Under the pieces are notes generated by a model that ran no database searches, was not told where the DNA came from, and saw only the letters and a program-made list of their open reading frames with translations. Below are positions 8,995 through 18,500 of a DNA stretch of 34,959 bases, piece by piece. The first letter of the stretch is position 1. Every line of letters starts with the position of its first letter. Source of the stretch: Silvibacterium sp. (lineage in GTDB: Bacteria > Acidobacteriota > Terriglobia > Terriglobales > Acidobacteriaceae). A program made the position numbers and the translations under genes. The DNA lies in the NCBI GenBank assembly GCA_030037215.1, contig JASHRS010000263.1, positions 1-34,959 on the forward strand, given 5' to 3'.

Positions 8995-9474
8995 ATGTCT
9001 ACAGAGTCGCACCTTGCTTTCATGCGCCGTGCAATCGCGCTGGCAACGGAAAATGTCCGATCAGGGCGCGGCGGGCCTTTTGGAACCGTGATTGTACGGG
9101 ATGACGAGATTCTGGCAGAAGGGGTAAACCTGGTTACGCTGACGAATGATCCTACGGCTCACGCGGAAGTGAATGCGATCCGCGAGGCCTGTCACAAGCT
9201 GGGCATGTTCAGCCTGAACAACTGCACGCTCTTCACCAGCTGCGAGCCTTGCCCGATGTGCCTTGCGGCGATCTACTGGGCGCGTATTGACCGCATTTAT
9301 TACGCCAATACTGCCGCTGACGCAGCCCGGATCGGGTTTGATGACGCGTTCCTGTATCGCGAATTGCTTCTGCCGATCGAGCAACGGTCCACACCGACGA
9401 CGCAACTCCTGCAGAGAGAGGCGAAAGAGAGCTTCGCAGAGTGGGAGAATTCGACAATTAAGATTCCCTACTAA
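8995..9474 (+). CDS. guaD: Guanine deaminase (CDA-fold nucleoside deaminase)
   Basis: GGPFGTVIV, HAEVNAIR, TSCEPCPMCLAAIYWARIDRIYYAN, GFDDAFLYREL, resembling the small B. subtilis-type guanine deaminase. Divergent from the purine operon. Confidence 0.88.
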   Translation: MSTESHLAFMRRAIALATENVRSGRGGPFGTVIVRDDEILAEGVNLVTLTNDPTAHAEVNAIREACHKLGMFSLNNCTLFTSCEPCPMCLAAIYWARIDRIYYANTAADAARIGFDDAFLYRELLLPIEQRSTPTTQLLQREAKESFAEWENSTIKIPY

Positions 9475-9577
9475 GGATGAGATGGAAGCTGTAGAGGCGT
9501 TTGGCAAAGTGGTTCGTGAAAACGCTTTCTTAAAGCCCTCGAAATGTGCGAAAGTATTCGTGGAGCGACTCTTAAAG

Positions 9578-11767
9578 ATGAGTAAACGAGCTGCGCGAAG
9601 CCGCTGGATGTATGTTCTCTTAGCCCTCTTCATCGTTCTAAATAGCGCGAACAGAGCGCACGCATTCCGTGCCTCTGACAAGAATCAGAAGGACAGCGAT
9701 TCTGCGGGCGGAACTACTGGGACTGACGGCACTCCAGCTGAGTTTCCTACCGTGCTTTATGGCGCTGCTTATTACCACGAATATGAACCCTATGAGCGGC
9801 TCGATGAGGATGTACAGCTCATGAAGAGCGCTGGCCTGAACGTGGTTCGCATGGGCGAATCTACGTGGAGCCTTTGGGAGCCTGAAGACGGACACTTTGA
9901 ATACGCGTGGATGGATCGCGTAGTGGATGCGATGGGAAAAGCAGGGATCAAAGTCATTATGGGCACGCCTACGTATTCCATTCCGACCTGGCTCTATAAG
10001 GAGCATCCGGAGATTCTGGCTCGGCCGCTCGGAGGAGCAAAGACGTTTTATGGCATGCGGCAGAACATGGATATCTCGAACCCAACGTTTCGCTTTTATG
10101 CGCAGAGGGTGATTACGAATCTTGTCGAGCATTACAGGAACAATCCCTATGTGATTGGCTGGCAGATCGACAATGAAACATCGTCGTATGGGGCGTCGAA
10201 CCCAGATGTATTTGCCGGCTTTGTCAATCACCTCAAAGAAAAATTCGGCACTCCTGAAAATATGAACAAGGCTTGGTTCCTGAACTACTGGGGCGAGGAC
10301 GTTAATTCATGGGACGACATGCCGACGCGCGATGACGCGCAAAGCACAGGCTACAAGCTTGAATGGACGCGATGGCAGCAGATGCGCGTGACGGATTATC
10401 TTTCGTGGCAGGCTGCGCTTGTAAGGCGCTATCGAAGGCCGGATCAGTTTGTGACGACGGACTTTGCTGGTGGGTTCAAGCCGGATGTGAATGAAGAAGC
10501 CGTGTCTCGGGCGCTGGATATTGTGGCGTTAAACAATTACCACGGCACGCAGGACCATTTCGACGGTTCGGACCAGTCGATGGCCGAAGACTATGCGCGT
10601 TCTCTGAAGCACAGCAATTTTCTGGTGACGGAGACGAATGCTCAGACGACGGACTGGGATTCTGCATTTCAGTTTCCGCCGTATGACGGGCAACTGCGGG
10701 AGGACGTTTACACGCATATCGCCAACGGCGCCAACATGGTGGAGTACTGGCATTGGGCATCGATTGCAGCCAACCAGGAGACGTACTGGAAAGGGATTCT
10801 GTCGCACGACTACGAGCCGAATCGTGCCTATGCGGAGGTTTCTCGAACGGCGCATGAGCTGCAGAAAATAGGTCCGCAGTTGGTGGACATGCAGCTGAAG
10901 AATCAGGTGGCCATTCTCTGGAGCCGTGACTCAATGAACGCCATCAGCTTTATGCCGTTTACGTCGAGCGGACCGCAGTGGTCTTTCGCGCCTCCGGTCG
11001 CTGATTATGGCTCGCTGGTCAGACAATTCCATAACGCGCTGTACTCGTTGAATGTTGGCGTGGATTTTGTCTTTCCGGAAACAGCGAATTTTTCGCAATA
11101 CAAGCTGCTTATTGTTCCTGCGCTATACATTGCCGACGACGCGCTGCTCGAACGCATCTCCGATTACGTAAAGAACGGCGGCCACGTAGTCATGACGTTC
11201 AAGAGCGGATTTGCCAACGAGAATTCCGCTGTTCGGTGGGTGCGCGCGCCGGGACCACTACGCGAAGCTACGGGTTTTAGTTATCAGGAGTTCTCAAATC
11301 TTGAGAAACCGTTGGCGCTCAAGGGAGACCCGTTTCACGTAGGAAAAGACAATCAGGTGATGTACTGGGCGGAGTTCCTTATGCCGGAACATGCAAAAGC
11401 ACTGGCATATTACGACCATCCGTTTTTTGGACGCTGGCCAGCTATCACTGAGAATCAATATGGGAAAGGTAGTTTGCTTTACGAAGGAACATATTTTAGC
11501 GATGGATTGCAGCGCGCGATAATGCTCGACGCGCTAAAAAACGCTGGATTGACAGGGCCGGATCAGCAACTTCCGACTTCCATCCATGTAGTCAGCGGTG
11601 AGAATCGTTTTGGCAAACGCCTTCATTACTATTTCAATTATTCCAGCAACTCTGTCTCCTTTACTTACCCCTACTCGTCAGGGGAGGACCTGCTTACAGA
11701 TACGCCAGTAACGAACGATCAGCAAGTCACTCTGAAGCCGTGGGATCTGGCGATTGTCGAAGAGTAG
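9578..11767 (+). CDS. Secreted GH42 family beta-galactosidase
   Basis: Signal-peptide-like N-terminus MSKRAARSRWMYVLLALFIVLNSANRAHA, then YGAAYYHEYEP ... VVRMGESTWSLWEPEDGHFEYAWMD ... WQIDNETSSYG, typical of GH42. The ORF track begins earlier (9263), overlapping guaD. Confidence 0.85.
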   Translation: MSKRAARSRWMYVLLALFIVLNSANRAHAFRASDKNQKDSDSAGGTTGTDGTPAEFPTVLYGAAYYHEYEPYERLDEDVQLMKSAGLNVVRMGESTWSLWEPEDGHFEYAWMDRVVDAMGKAGIKVIMGTPTYSIPTWLYKEHPEILARPLGGAKTFYGMRQNMDISNPTFRFYAQRVITNLVEHYRNNPYVIGWQIDNETSSYGASNPDVFAGFVNHLKEKFGTPENMNKAWFLNYWGEDVNSWDDMPTRDDAQSTGYKLEWTRWQQMRVTDYLSWQAALVRRYRRPDQFVTTDFAGGFKPDVNEEAVSRALDIVALNNYHGTQDHFDGSDQSMAEDYARSLKHSNFLVTETNAQTTDWDSAFQFPPYDGQLREDVYTHIANGANMVEYWHWASIAANQETYWKGILSHDYEPNRAYAEVSRTAHELQKIGPQLVDMQLKNQVAILWSRDSMNAISFMPFTSSGPQWSFAPPVADYGSLVRQFHNALYSLNVGVDFVFPETANFSQYKLLIVPALYIADDALLERISDYVKNGGHVVMTFKSGFANENSAVRWVRAPGPLREATGFSYQEFSNLEKPLALKGDPFHVGKDNQVMYWAEFLMPEHAKALAYYDHPFFGRWPAITENQYGKGSLLYEGTYFSDGLQRAIMLDALKNAGLTGPDQQLPTSIHVVSGENRFGKRLHYYFNYSSNSVSFTYPYSSGEDLLTDTPVTNDQQVTLKPWDLAIVEE

Positions 11768-11776
11768 TGAGCAAAG

Positions 11777-11805
11777 GCAGAATCAAGAGTGAATCCTGAT
11801 TCTGC
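11777..11805. terminator. Hairpin between convergent genes (possible bidirectional terminator)
   Basis: GCAGAATCA (11777-11785), 11-nt loop, TGATTCTGC (11797-11805): perfect 9-bp stem between the GH42 stop (11767) and the convergent CDS stop (11806). No strong T-tract. Confidence 0.6.
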
Positions 11806-13602
11806 TCAGTAGTTCACCAGATACAGCCTTCCTTTCAGCTGCACAGGATCCTTTTCTGTGGACTGGAACGTCAGGGTAAGCGGAGTTTCCGGGTGCAGGT
11901 TCTTCTGGCTGATTTCGCCTACGGCCCATGAGAGTCCGGCCCATATCACGCGGTCGTAGTCCTCGCGAACGGGTAGTTCTTTGCCATTCTGCTCAGCCTT
12001 CAACAGAAACACTTTGCCCATGTTCGTGCCGTTCGGCGGACCCCCTGCCCATGTGCGGCGAAGGCTGCCATCCGGTGAGTACTGCTGCATGATTAGGCGC
12101 AGATCGCCACCAGGCGGCGCTGGAATCGTAGCCTGGATCACGCCTTTACCGATTGACTTGAATTCAGCGGTTACCGGGCGGATCGCGCGCGGGATTACAA
12201 CATCCTGCTGGACGCCGAAATCGTAGGCAGGGGCAGTGTATTTTCCGAAGCCCACCATGGCCATCTGCCCGGGACCAAGCTCGATGGTGTCTCCCGTAAG
12301 GCGCGGTACGAAGCCTGCATCCCGAAATAGAAGCTTGCCCGGGCTCAGTGGTTTCTGTACCTGCGAAAGCAGCGGCAGTGCGATTTTGGCCATATCCTGT
12401 GCTGGATTTACCACCACATATACGCTGCCGTCGGAGTCGACTGCACCGAAACCATAGGTCTGGGTTTCGCCGGGAATGCCGCCAAAGGTCTCGACCTGCC
12501 CTACTGATTGAAAATGCAAAAATAGCGACTGCACGCGAGCATACCAGTCAGCATCCTGATTACTCATAAGCTCAAGGTTGCCGTATGTGGTGTTGATCCA
12601 TCCGCCGCGAGCAAGCATCAGGATGAGCGATCCTTTCCATTCCTGAAATGCGCGGCGGTAGATGGTGCCGGTCTTGCCCGGCATGAAGCTTGTGGTGTCG
12701 ATGCGTTCCAGCGGAACACCGGCCTGATGATAACGGCGTGCCTGATGATCGCTGTAGATGTCGAGCGTCCGCCAGAAATTCATTTCCGGAACATCTCCGG
12801 GGCGTGGATCTCCGCAGTAGAGTGAGTCGAAAACAGTGAGCCACCGGAGATCAATCGGATCTTTGAACGGAAACGGATAAGACGTCGAGTCCATGACGCC
12901 GCCGAAGCCGTTGAATGCTTCGAGAACTACGTCGGGATTTTTTTGGCGAAAGTTTGCGAGGGCATCGCGCAGGGCATCGGAGTTGCGCTGAATGATTTCC
13001 TCCTTCGTCAGCGTTGCCTCGGCGTGCGGGGTCGCCGCTGTGAGGTCGGCAAAGTCAAAGAGGAACATGCGGACGCCGTGGTCGTACCAGTATTGCAGCG
13101 TGTTCATGAAGTCGGGCAGGAAGCCGCCTTCAAACATGGACATGGCTGTGCCCTGCTTGTTAAGCGAATCGCGCCACTGCGGAGCTGCATTGAGATGAAC
13201 GAGCGTATTCGTGCTGAACCACAGGCCGGGAAGGATTCCATTTTCCTGACATTTCTTGATCCATGCGTCTGGACCGTTGGGCCAGTTGGGTTTTTTCCAA
13301 GTGCGATAGGCGCCGTTGGGGTCGAACCAGAAGGCGTCCATTACATAGTAGTCAAAACGAGCACCGGATTTCTTGAGGCGAAGCAGCTGATCCAGCTCGC
13401 GCATCGATAGGGCTTCGGTTAATGGAACATTGTCGGAAAGCTCGTCATAGACGGACCAGTTGTCGTAAACAGAGATGGGATCGGGAAGCGTAGGCGAGCC
13501 CAGAGCGGCTCTGGAGTAGCGCTGCTGTGCAGGGGCGGCAAGGATGCCGGGCAATAAAACAAATGCGGCAGCAAAAGCCAGGGCACGAGTCGCATTATTC
13601 AT
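11806..13602 (-). CDS. Secreted putative glycoside hydrolase, TIM-barrel with alpha-galactosidase (clan D-like) features
   Basis: 598 aa, signal-peptide-like N-terminus; FDYYVMDAFWFDPNG ... GILPGLWF ... GVRMFLFDFADLT resembles the beta3/beta4 strands of GH27/GH36 barrels. Its start overlaps the beta-helix gene stop. Confidence 0.55.
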   Translation of the reverse strand: MNNATRALAFAAAFVLLPGILAAPAQQRYSRAALGSPTLPDPISVYDNWSVYDELSDNVPLTEALSMRELDQLLRLKKSGARFDYYVMDAFWFDPNGAYRTWKKPNWPNGPDAWIKKCQENGILPGLWFSTNTLVHLNAAPQWRDSLNKQGTAMSMFEGGFLPDFMNTLQYWYDHGVRMFLFDFADLTAATPHAEATLTKEEIIQRNSDALRDALANFRQKNPDVVLEAFNGFGGVMDSTSYPFPFKDPIDLRWLTVFDSLYCGDPRPGDVPEMNFWRTLDIYSDHQARRYHQAGVPLERIDTTSFMPGKTGTIYRRAFQEWKGSLILMLARGGWINTTYGNLELMSNQDADWYARVQSLFLHFQSVGQVETFGGIPGETQTYGFGAVDSDGSVYVVVNPAQDMAKIALPLLSQVQKPLSPGKLLFRDAGFVPRLTGDTIELGPGQMAMVGFGKYTAPAYDFGVQQDVVIPRAIRPVTAEFKSIGKGVIQATIPAPPGGDLRLIMQQYSPDGSLRRTWAGGPPNGTNMGKVFLLKAEQNGKELPVREDYDRVIWAGLSWAVGEISQKNLHPETPLTLTFQSTEKDPVQLKGRLYLVNY

Positions 13603-15484
13603 CCTGATTCACTCCCATCTGTGCATAAATCGGCTCACCCAGTGCGCGGCGCAGGGCGAGTCCAAGTTGTACCGGCCCGACAAATCCATCCCAGTGCGCA
13701 GCGGTACTACCGTCCGGCATTGAAAGCGTGGTCTGTACTGAGGCGTTACCAACGGCCTGCTCTACGGTGATGCCGTCAAGATTCAGATCGGTTATCGCGT
13801 TGCGGAATGCTTCCGTGCTGAAAAGCTGCTTGTCCCGGGAGGTCATCCGCAGGATTACCTGCAGCCCCTGAGCACGGTACTGCTGCCTGAAACTCTTTAG
13901 CCCAACAATCTGTTGCAAAGCTTGATCGCTTACCAATCCGTGCGAATCAAGAGAGATCGGCAATACGCAATCGACTCGCCAGGGCCCGTATGACGCCGGG
14001 GCATTAGTAACCAATCCGCGCGCCGAGTCGGAAGACTCCTCATCGCTCGACTCGGATTGCTCGACAGGGCGAAACCATTGCTGCAACGGGTGTTGAGCAA
14101 AGCTACTGCCCACCTCCTGATGCGTGGCTGCCTGCAGGTCAACCATGCCACTGAACTGCCGTTCGCCATATTTCCACTCTGGACTTCCAACGCCGAAATA
14201 GCCATAGTGATTTTGCACAAAGGAAAGTGAGGTATTGCTGTCGACCATCCACGGTGCAGTTGAATAGATAGTGTTGTTGCGGAATACAGCTGATCCTGTC
14301 TTGATATCCGCCTCATTCAGCAGTGCGGGTGCATTCTCAAAGGAGTTCCAGTAAACGGTGTTATCTTCGATGGTCAAGCCATCGATAGAACCACCATTCC
14401 ACGACAGGAGAAAGATTGCGCCCTGGTATTTCGCCATGCGAGGGCTCCGGGCATTGTTGATGCACAGGTTTCCTCGCACCAAGCTCTGCCTTGTGACGAA
14501 TCCGGCACCGAAGACAGCGATGCAGTAACCCTGCGTATCGTGCGCATAGTTGTCTATGACAGAGTTCTTCGTGTTTCCGTAATCGATGTCATATGCGCCG
14601 CCATCTACGCCGGGGCTGTCGGTCAGATAGGCTTCGTTATCGCGCACCGTGCAATCGTCGCACATCCATGTCCAGATCGCGTTGGGAGTGCCCATGCTCT
14701 CGGTATTCTGCATCCCGGTATTCCATGCGACGCTCGTCGCAATTTCTCCGTTTCGGTCGCGGAACAACACAATCCCGTCACCCTGAACATCATGGACAGT
14801 GGAGTTGCGAATTACGACGTTCGAGCTCCAGTCGCTCTCGGGCGGATAGCCAAGGTCTCCTCCGCCTATGAGAATCCCGACCCACTGATTTGTATTCCAG
14901 GCAGTGACATTATCGACGAGCACGTCATCGAAGTGCTGATTTGCACTGCTGGGTGAGATCGAGACCAGTCCGCTTTCTTTGTGCTTCATCTCGCCGCCGA
15001 ACACGTCATGGACTGCGAGATTGGAAACATGAATGTGGTGCAGGATGCCCTTGTCTCCGCTAATGAAGATGCCGTATGTGTTGCCGCCGGCGAGGTCGAG
15101 GGAATCGATGTCCCAATATTGCTGATTGAAGAGCCGGAGGGATTCTTCACTTTGTTTCGGCGCCACAACTTTGGGCCGCGGGCCCTCGCCATAGGCGGTC
15201 AGGCGGATAGGGGCGCCTTCAGCGCCTGATCCTTTCAGAGCGAGTGCGCCATCGCATGATGTTCCCCGCCGGAGCCGGATCGTGTCGCCGGGCGAGAATG
15301 TGACCGCATTGAGCTGCGCAAGATTATTCCACGCACTTTGCTGCGAACTGCCATCTCCCGACGTTAGAACGCTGCAATCTACGTAGAATGTGTGAGTGTG
15401 AGCGGGTGCGGACGGATTCTGAGCTGCGCCGATTGCACAGCAAGCCAGCAGCGCAACGAAGGAGAAATTTCTGAACCGGGACAT
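13595..15484 (-). CDS. Secreted right-handed parallel beta-helix (pectate-lyase-like fold) protein with an additional C-terminal domain
   Basis: 629 aa; N-terminal signal peptide; HTFYVDCS..GDGSSQQSAWNNLAQLN..FSPGDTIRLRRGT and repeated N-rich strands (VVIRNSTVHDVQGDGIVLF, SVIDNYAHDTQGYCIAVFGAG, LTIEDNTVYWNS). Confidence 0.72.
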   Translation of the reverse strand: MSRFRNFSFVALLACCAIGAAQNPSAPAHTHTFYVDCSVLTSGDGSSQQSAWNNLAQLNAVTFSPGDTIRLRRGTSCDGALALKGSGAEGAPIRLTAYGEGPRPKVVAPKQSEESLRLFNQQYWDIDSLDLAGGNTYGIFISGDKGILHHIHVSNLAVHDVFGGEMKHKESGLVSISPSSANQHFDDVLVDNVTAWNTNQWVGILIGGGDLGYPPESDWSSNVVIRNSTVHDVQGDGIVLFRDRNGEIATSVAWNTGMQNTESMGTPNAIWTWMCDDCTVRDNEAYLTDSPGVDGGAYDIDYGNTKNSVIDNYAHDTQGYCIAVFGAGFVTRQSLVRGNLCINNARSPRMAKYQGAIFLLSWNGGSIDGLTIEDNTVYWNSFENAPALLNEADIKTGSAVFRNNTIYSTAPWMVDSNTSLSFVQNHYGYFGVGSPEWKYGERQFSGMVDLQAATHQEVGSSFAQHPLQQWFRPVEQSESSDEESSDSARGLVTNAPASYGPWRVDCVLPISLDSHGLVSDQALQQIVGLKSFRQQYRAQGLQVILRMTSRDKQLFSTEAFRNAITDLNLDGITVEQAVGNASVQTTLSMPDGSTAAHWDGFVGPVQLGLALRRALGEPIYAQMGVNQDE

Positions 15485-15504
15485 CGATTGATACCTATGG
15501 AGAG

Positions 15505-15552
15505 AATTTCAAAAGAAAGGCCCTGCCGCAATCAGTGCCTTGCGGCAGAGCC
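15505..15552 (-). terminator. Rho-independent terminator downstream of the TonB receptor gene
   Basis: Minus strand: GGCTCTGCCGCAA-8 nt-TTGCGGCAGGGCC (13-bp stem, one G.U) followed by TTTCTTTTG; arms at 15540-15552 and 15519-15531. Confidence 0.85.
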
Positions 15553-15576
15553 AGTGAAGCGAGTCAAATAAATGGC

Positions 15577-18500
15577 TTAAAAGATAAACTTGCCGGCAAT
15601 CTGGGCGATTCGCTGATTGCCGAAGGTCCCTGTGATCTCGCCAAAGTTCGACTGGCTGCCCTCATCCGCGTTTGGATTATCGAAGTGAGGAGTGTTGAAT
15701 GTATTGAAGAGTTCGAGTCGGAGTTCGAGGTTGTACCTTTCATTCCACGCAAATGTCTTAAACAGTGACGAGTCGAGATTGATATATCCAGGGCCATAGA
15801 GAAGGTTCCTACTCGCGTCTCCCGGAGCATTGCAGGTGATCGAGGTCGGCGTAGAGCAGTCGAAGGGCGTGCTGGTGAACGCTGCGGTATTGAAGTAGTG
15901 CAGTAGGGTGCGCTTGTCCCGCGGGATGACCGGGTCGCCAATGACATCTGGACGAAGACCGGGAAGGACTGACGACGGATTGTTGCCGCGTACCACGTTG
16001 ACTGGAGTTCCCGTCCGCATGTTGTAAATGGAGTTCAATTGCCAGCCGCCGAGCAACAGGTTGGTAGTCCTGTTCCAGTTCGGGAAGAAACGCTGGCCTC
16101 GACCAAAGGGAAGCCTATAGAGTCCGCTGAATACAAAATTGTGACGGACATCGTTGTCTGATGAGGCCCATTCCGCGCCCAGGTTATAGGGATTCTGCGG
16201 CTCGTTGTTGTTGTAATGGCCCAGGTTAAACGGCGCTGGACCGTTGTCCAGATCATGGGAGTAAGTGTAGGAGAGCAGGAAGCTGAGGTTGCGAGATTCA
16301 CGCTTTGTGAATTTAACCTGCAAGCCGTTGTAACTCATATCTCCGTAGTCGCTAAGGTACTGAATCTTGCCGAGATTAGGCGTAATCAGGTTGTTATAGT
16401 TGTTGGAGCTGTCGTAAGGGTTAGCATTGATGTTTCCGATTTGATAGGAGAGATTGCGTCCCAGTGACCCAACGTAGGCAACCTCCAAGGATAAATTGGT
16501 ACTCAGTTCCCGCTGCACGGCCAGGTTGAATTGCTGCGAGCTGCCGGTCTTGAGATGTGGATCGACAGCGTAAGTGGTCTCAAGATTTCCATCCGAAAGA
16601 GTCGCCGGGTCAATACGTCCGCTGGATGGTATGTTGATGGCGGTGTTGCGCGGTACACCAGTGTCGAGTACGTACTCATATGGAGGCCCGTCATACCAGT
16701 AGTTTGTGTAGACGGCTTGTTCGGCAAATGGATTGTTCTGAGTGAGGAAATCTTCGCGCCCGTCGTTTTCCGGCGAATAGAAGATACCGTATCCCCCGCG
16801 AACAACCGTTTTGTCGTTGAGCAGATAACTGAAGCCGATGCGCGGTGCGAAGTCGTTCATGCGCGACTCCATGAGCGAGCGCGAGTTACCGCCGCGGCCA
16901 GCCACGAGTATGTCTCCACTTGCAACATCAAAGTTTGCCTCGTAATTATTGCTTTCGACGTACGGCGCGGAGAACTCATACCGTATACCGTAGTTGAGAG
17001 TGAGCTTCGGTGACATTTTAAATGTGTCTTGTGCGTACAGCCCGAGATACCAGCTGCTGGTATGAGGCTGCGTCAGCTGGAGGCCGATATCCACATCAAA
17101 GGGCAGCCCAAGAAGCAGGTCGGCGACATCGGACCCACCGTTCGGGAAAGCGGCGCCAGAGACGTAGTAGCTGTAGGTTGGATCTGAGGTCTGGGAAAAC
17201 CCGTAGCTTCCGTAATATTCAAATCCTGTGGGGAAGAGCGAGAAAACAGGATGTGAACGCAGGCCCCGATACTCTTCGCCGAACTTAAACTCGTGCCGCG
17301 GTATCGAGCTCCAAGTGAAGTTATCAACGATGGAATAGTTGTTGTCGGAAACGTGGTATGGCTTATATGTAGAGCCGCCTGCGAGATAACCAGTTCCCAT
17401 ATAAATCTGCGGATAACCAACCGTCGCTGGATAGCCGGGCACGGTGATGTTACCGACACCGTATTTAGTCGAATAGTCTGTGCCATTCAAAAGGCTATAT
17501 AGATTCTCGTCGTAGCTGGAATAGCCAAAGCGGAATTCATTCAGCGCAGTCGGAGTGAACACACGGGTATAAGTCAGAGAGACGGTCTGACCCTCTACGT
17601 CCTCCTTGTTTGCCTGGTCGGCATCTCCGCCTCCGGGAACGACGGTCGCTCCGTGGTATGGATCGGTGACCAGCTGATTCGAGTTGAAGTAGTGATAGGT
17701 CAGATAGATTTTGTCTTTGTCGGAAATGTTCTCGTCATATCGCGCGTCGATTTGATTCTGCGTGTATGTCGTGGGTGAGTCGACGAAAAAGTTATTAAAC
17801 CAGCCGTTGTCTGTGCCGGGAAGATTGGGCTTCGGGAAGAAATTGAGCAATGTGTTTTTTCCGGCATTGCTGACACGGTTCGCAGGGATGATGTTGCCGG
17901 CAAACTGCTGCGAGCATCCGCCGTAGCACGCATAGGATACGTTGGGATCGAAGATGTTCACTTTCAGCCCTGCTGGTGCGCCGTAGAGCCCGGCAAAAGG
18001 GTCGACCATTTGCGAAAGATCCGCTGAACCGTCGGGAAGAAAGCTGATCTGATTGAGCGGCGGGGTAGCGTCCAAATATGTGTAGGCGTTGGTCTGTTGC
18101 GTGCGCTCATAGGAGCCAAAGAAAAATGCCTTGTTACGGATAATCGGGCCACCAAGCGTTCCGCCATAGTTGTGCTGCTTCAGAACCGAGGGCGGCTCTG
18201 TCGCCCCAAAGCCATATGGACGCGCAGCTGTGAAGTTTGGCCTGAAGAATTCGTATGCGTCACCATGAAATTTATTCGTACCCGCCTTGGTTTGGATCGA
18301 CACAACTGCGCCACCTGAACTGCCGAATTCGGCATTGTAAGAGGAGGTGGCAACTTTGAACTCCTGCACCGAATCGACGCTCGGCACCACGGTAATATCT
18401 TGAGTACGATTTGTTGTGGATTCAACACCATCAATCTGAATTGAGTTTCCGTACTCGCGGTTGCCATTGACGGAAATAGAAAAGGAATTGATGCTCCCGT

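Noticed and set aside
9263-9577. N-terminal extension of the GH42 ORF
   Set aside because: Overlaps guaD out of frame; the signal-peptide-bearing start at 9578 is more plausible.
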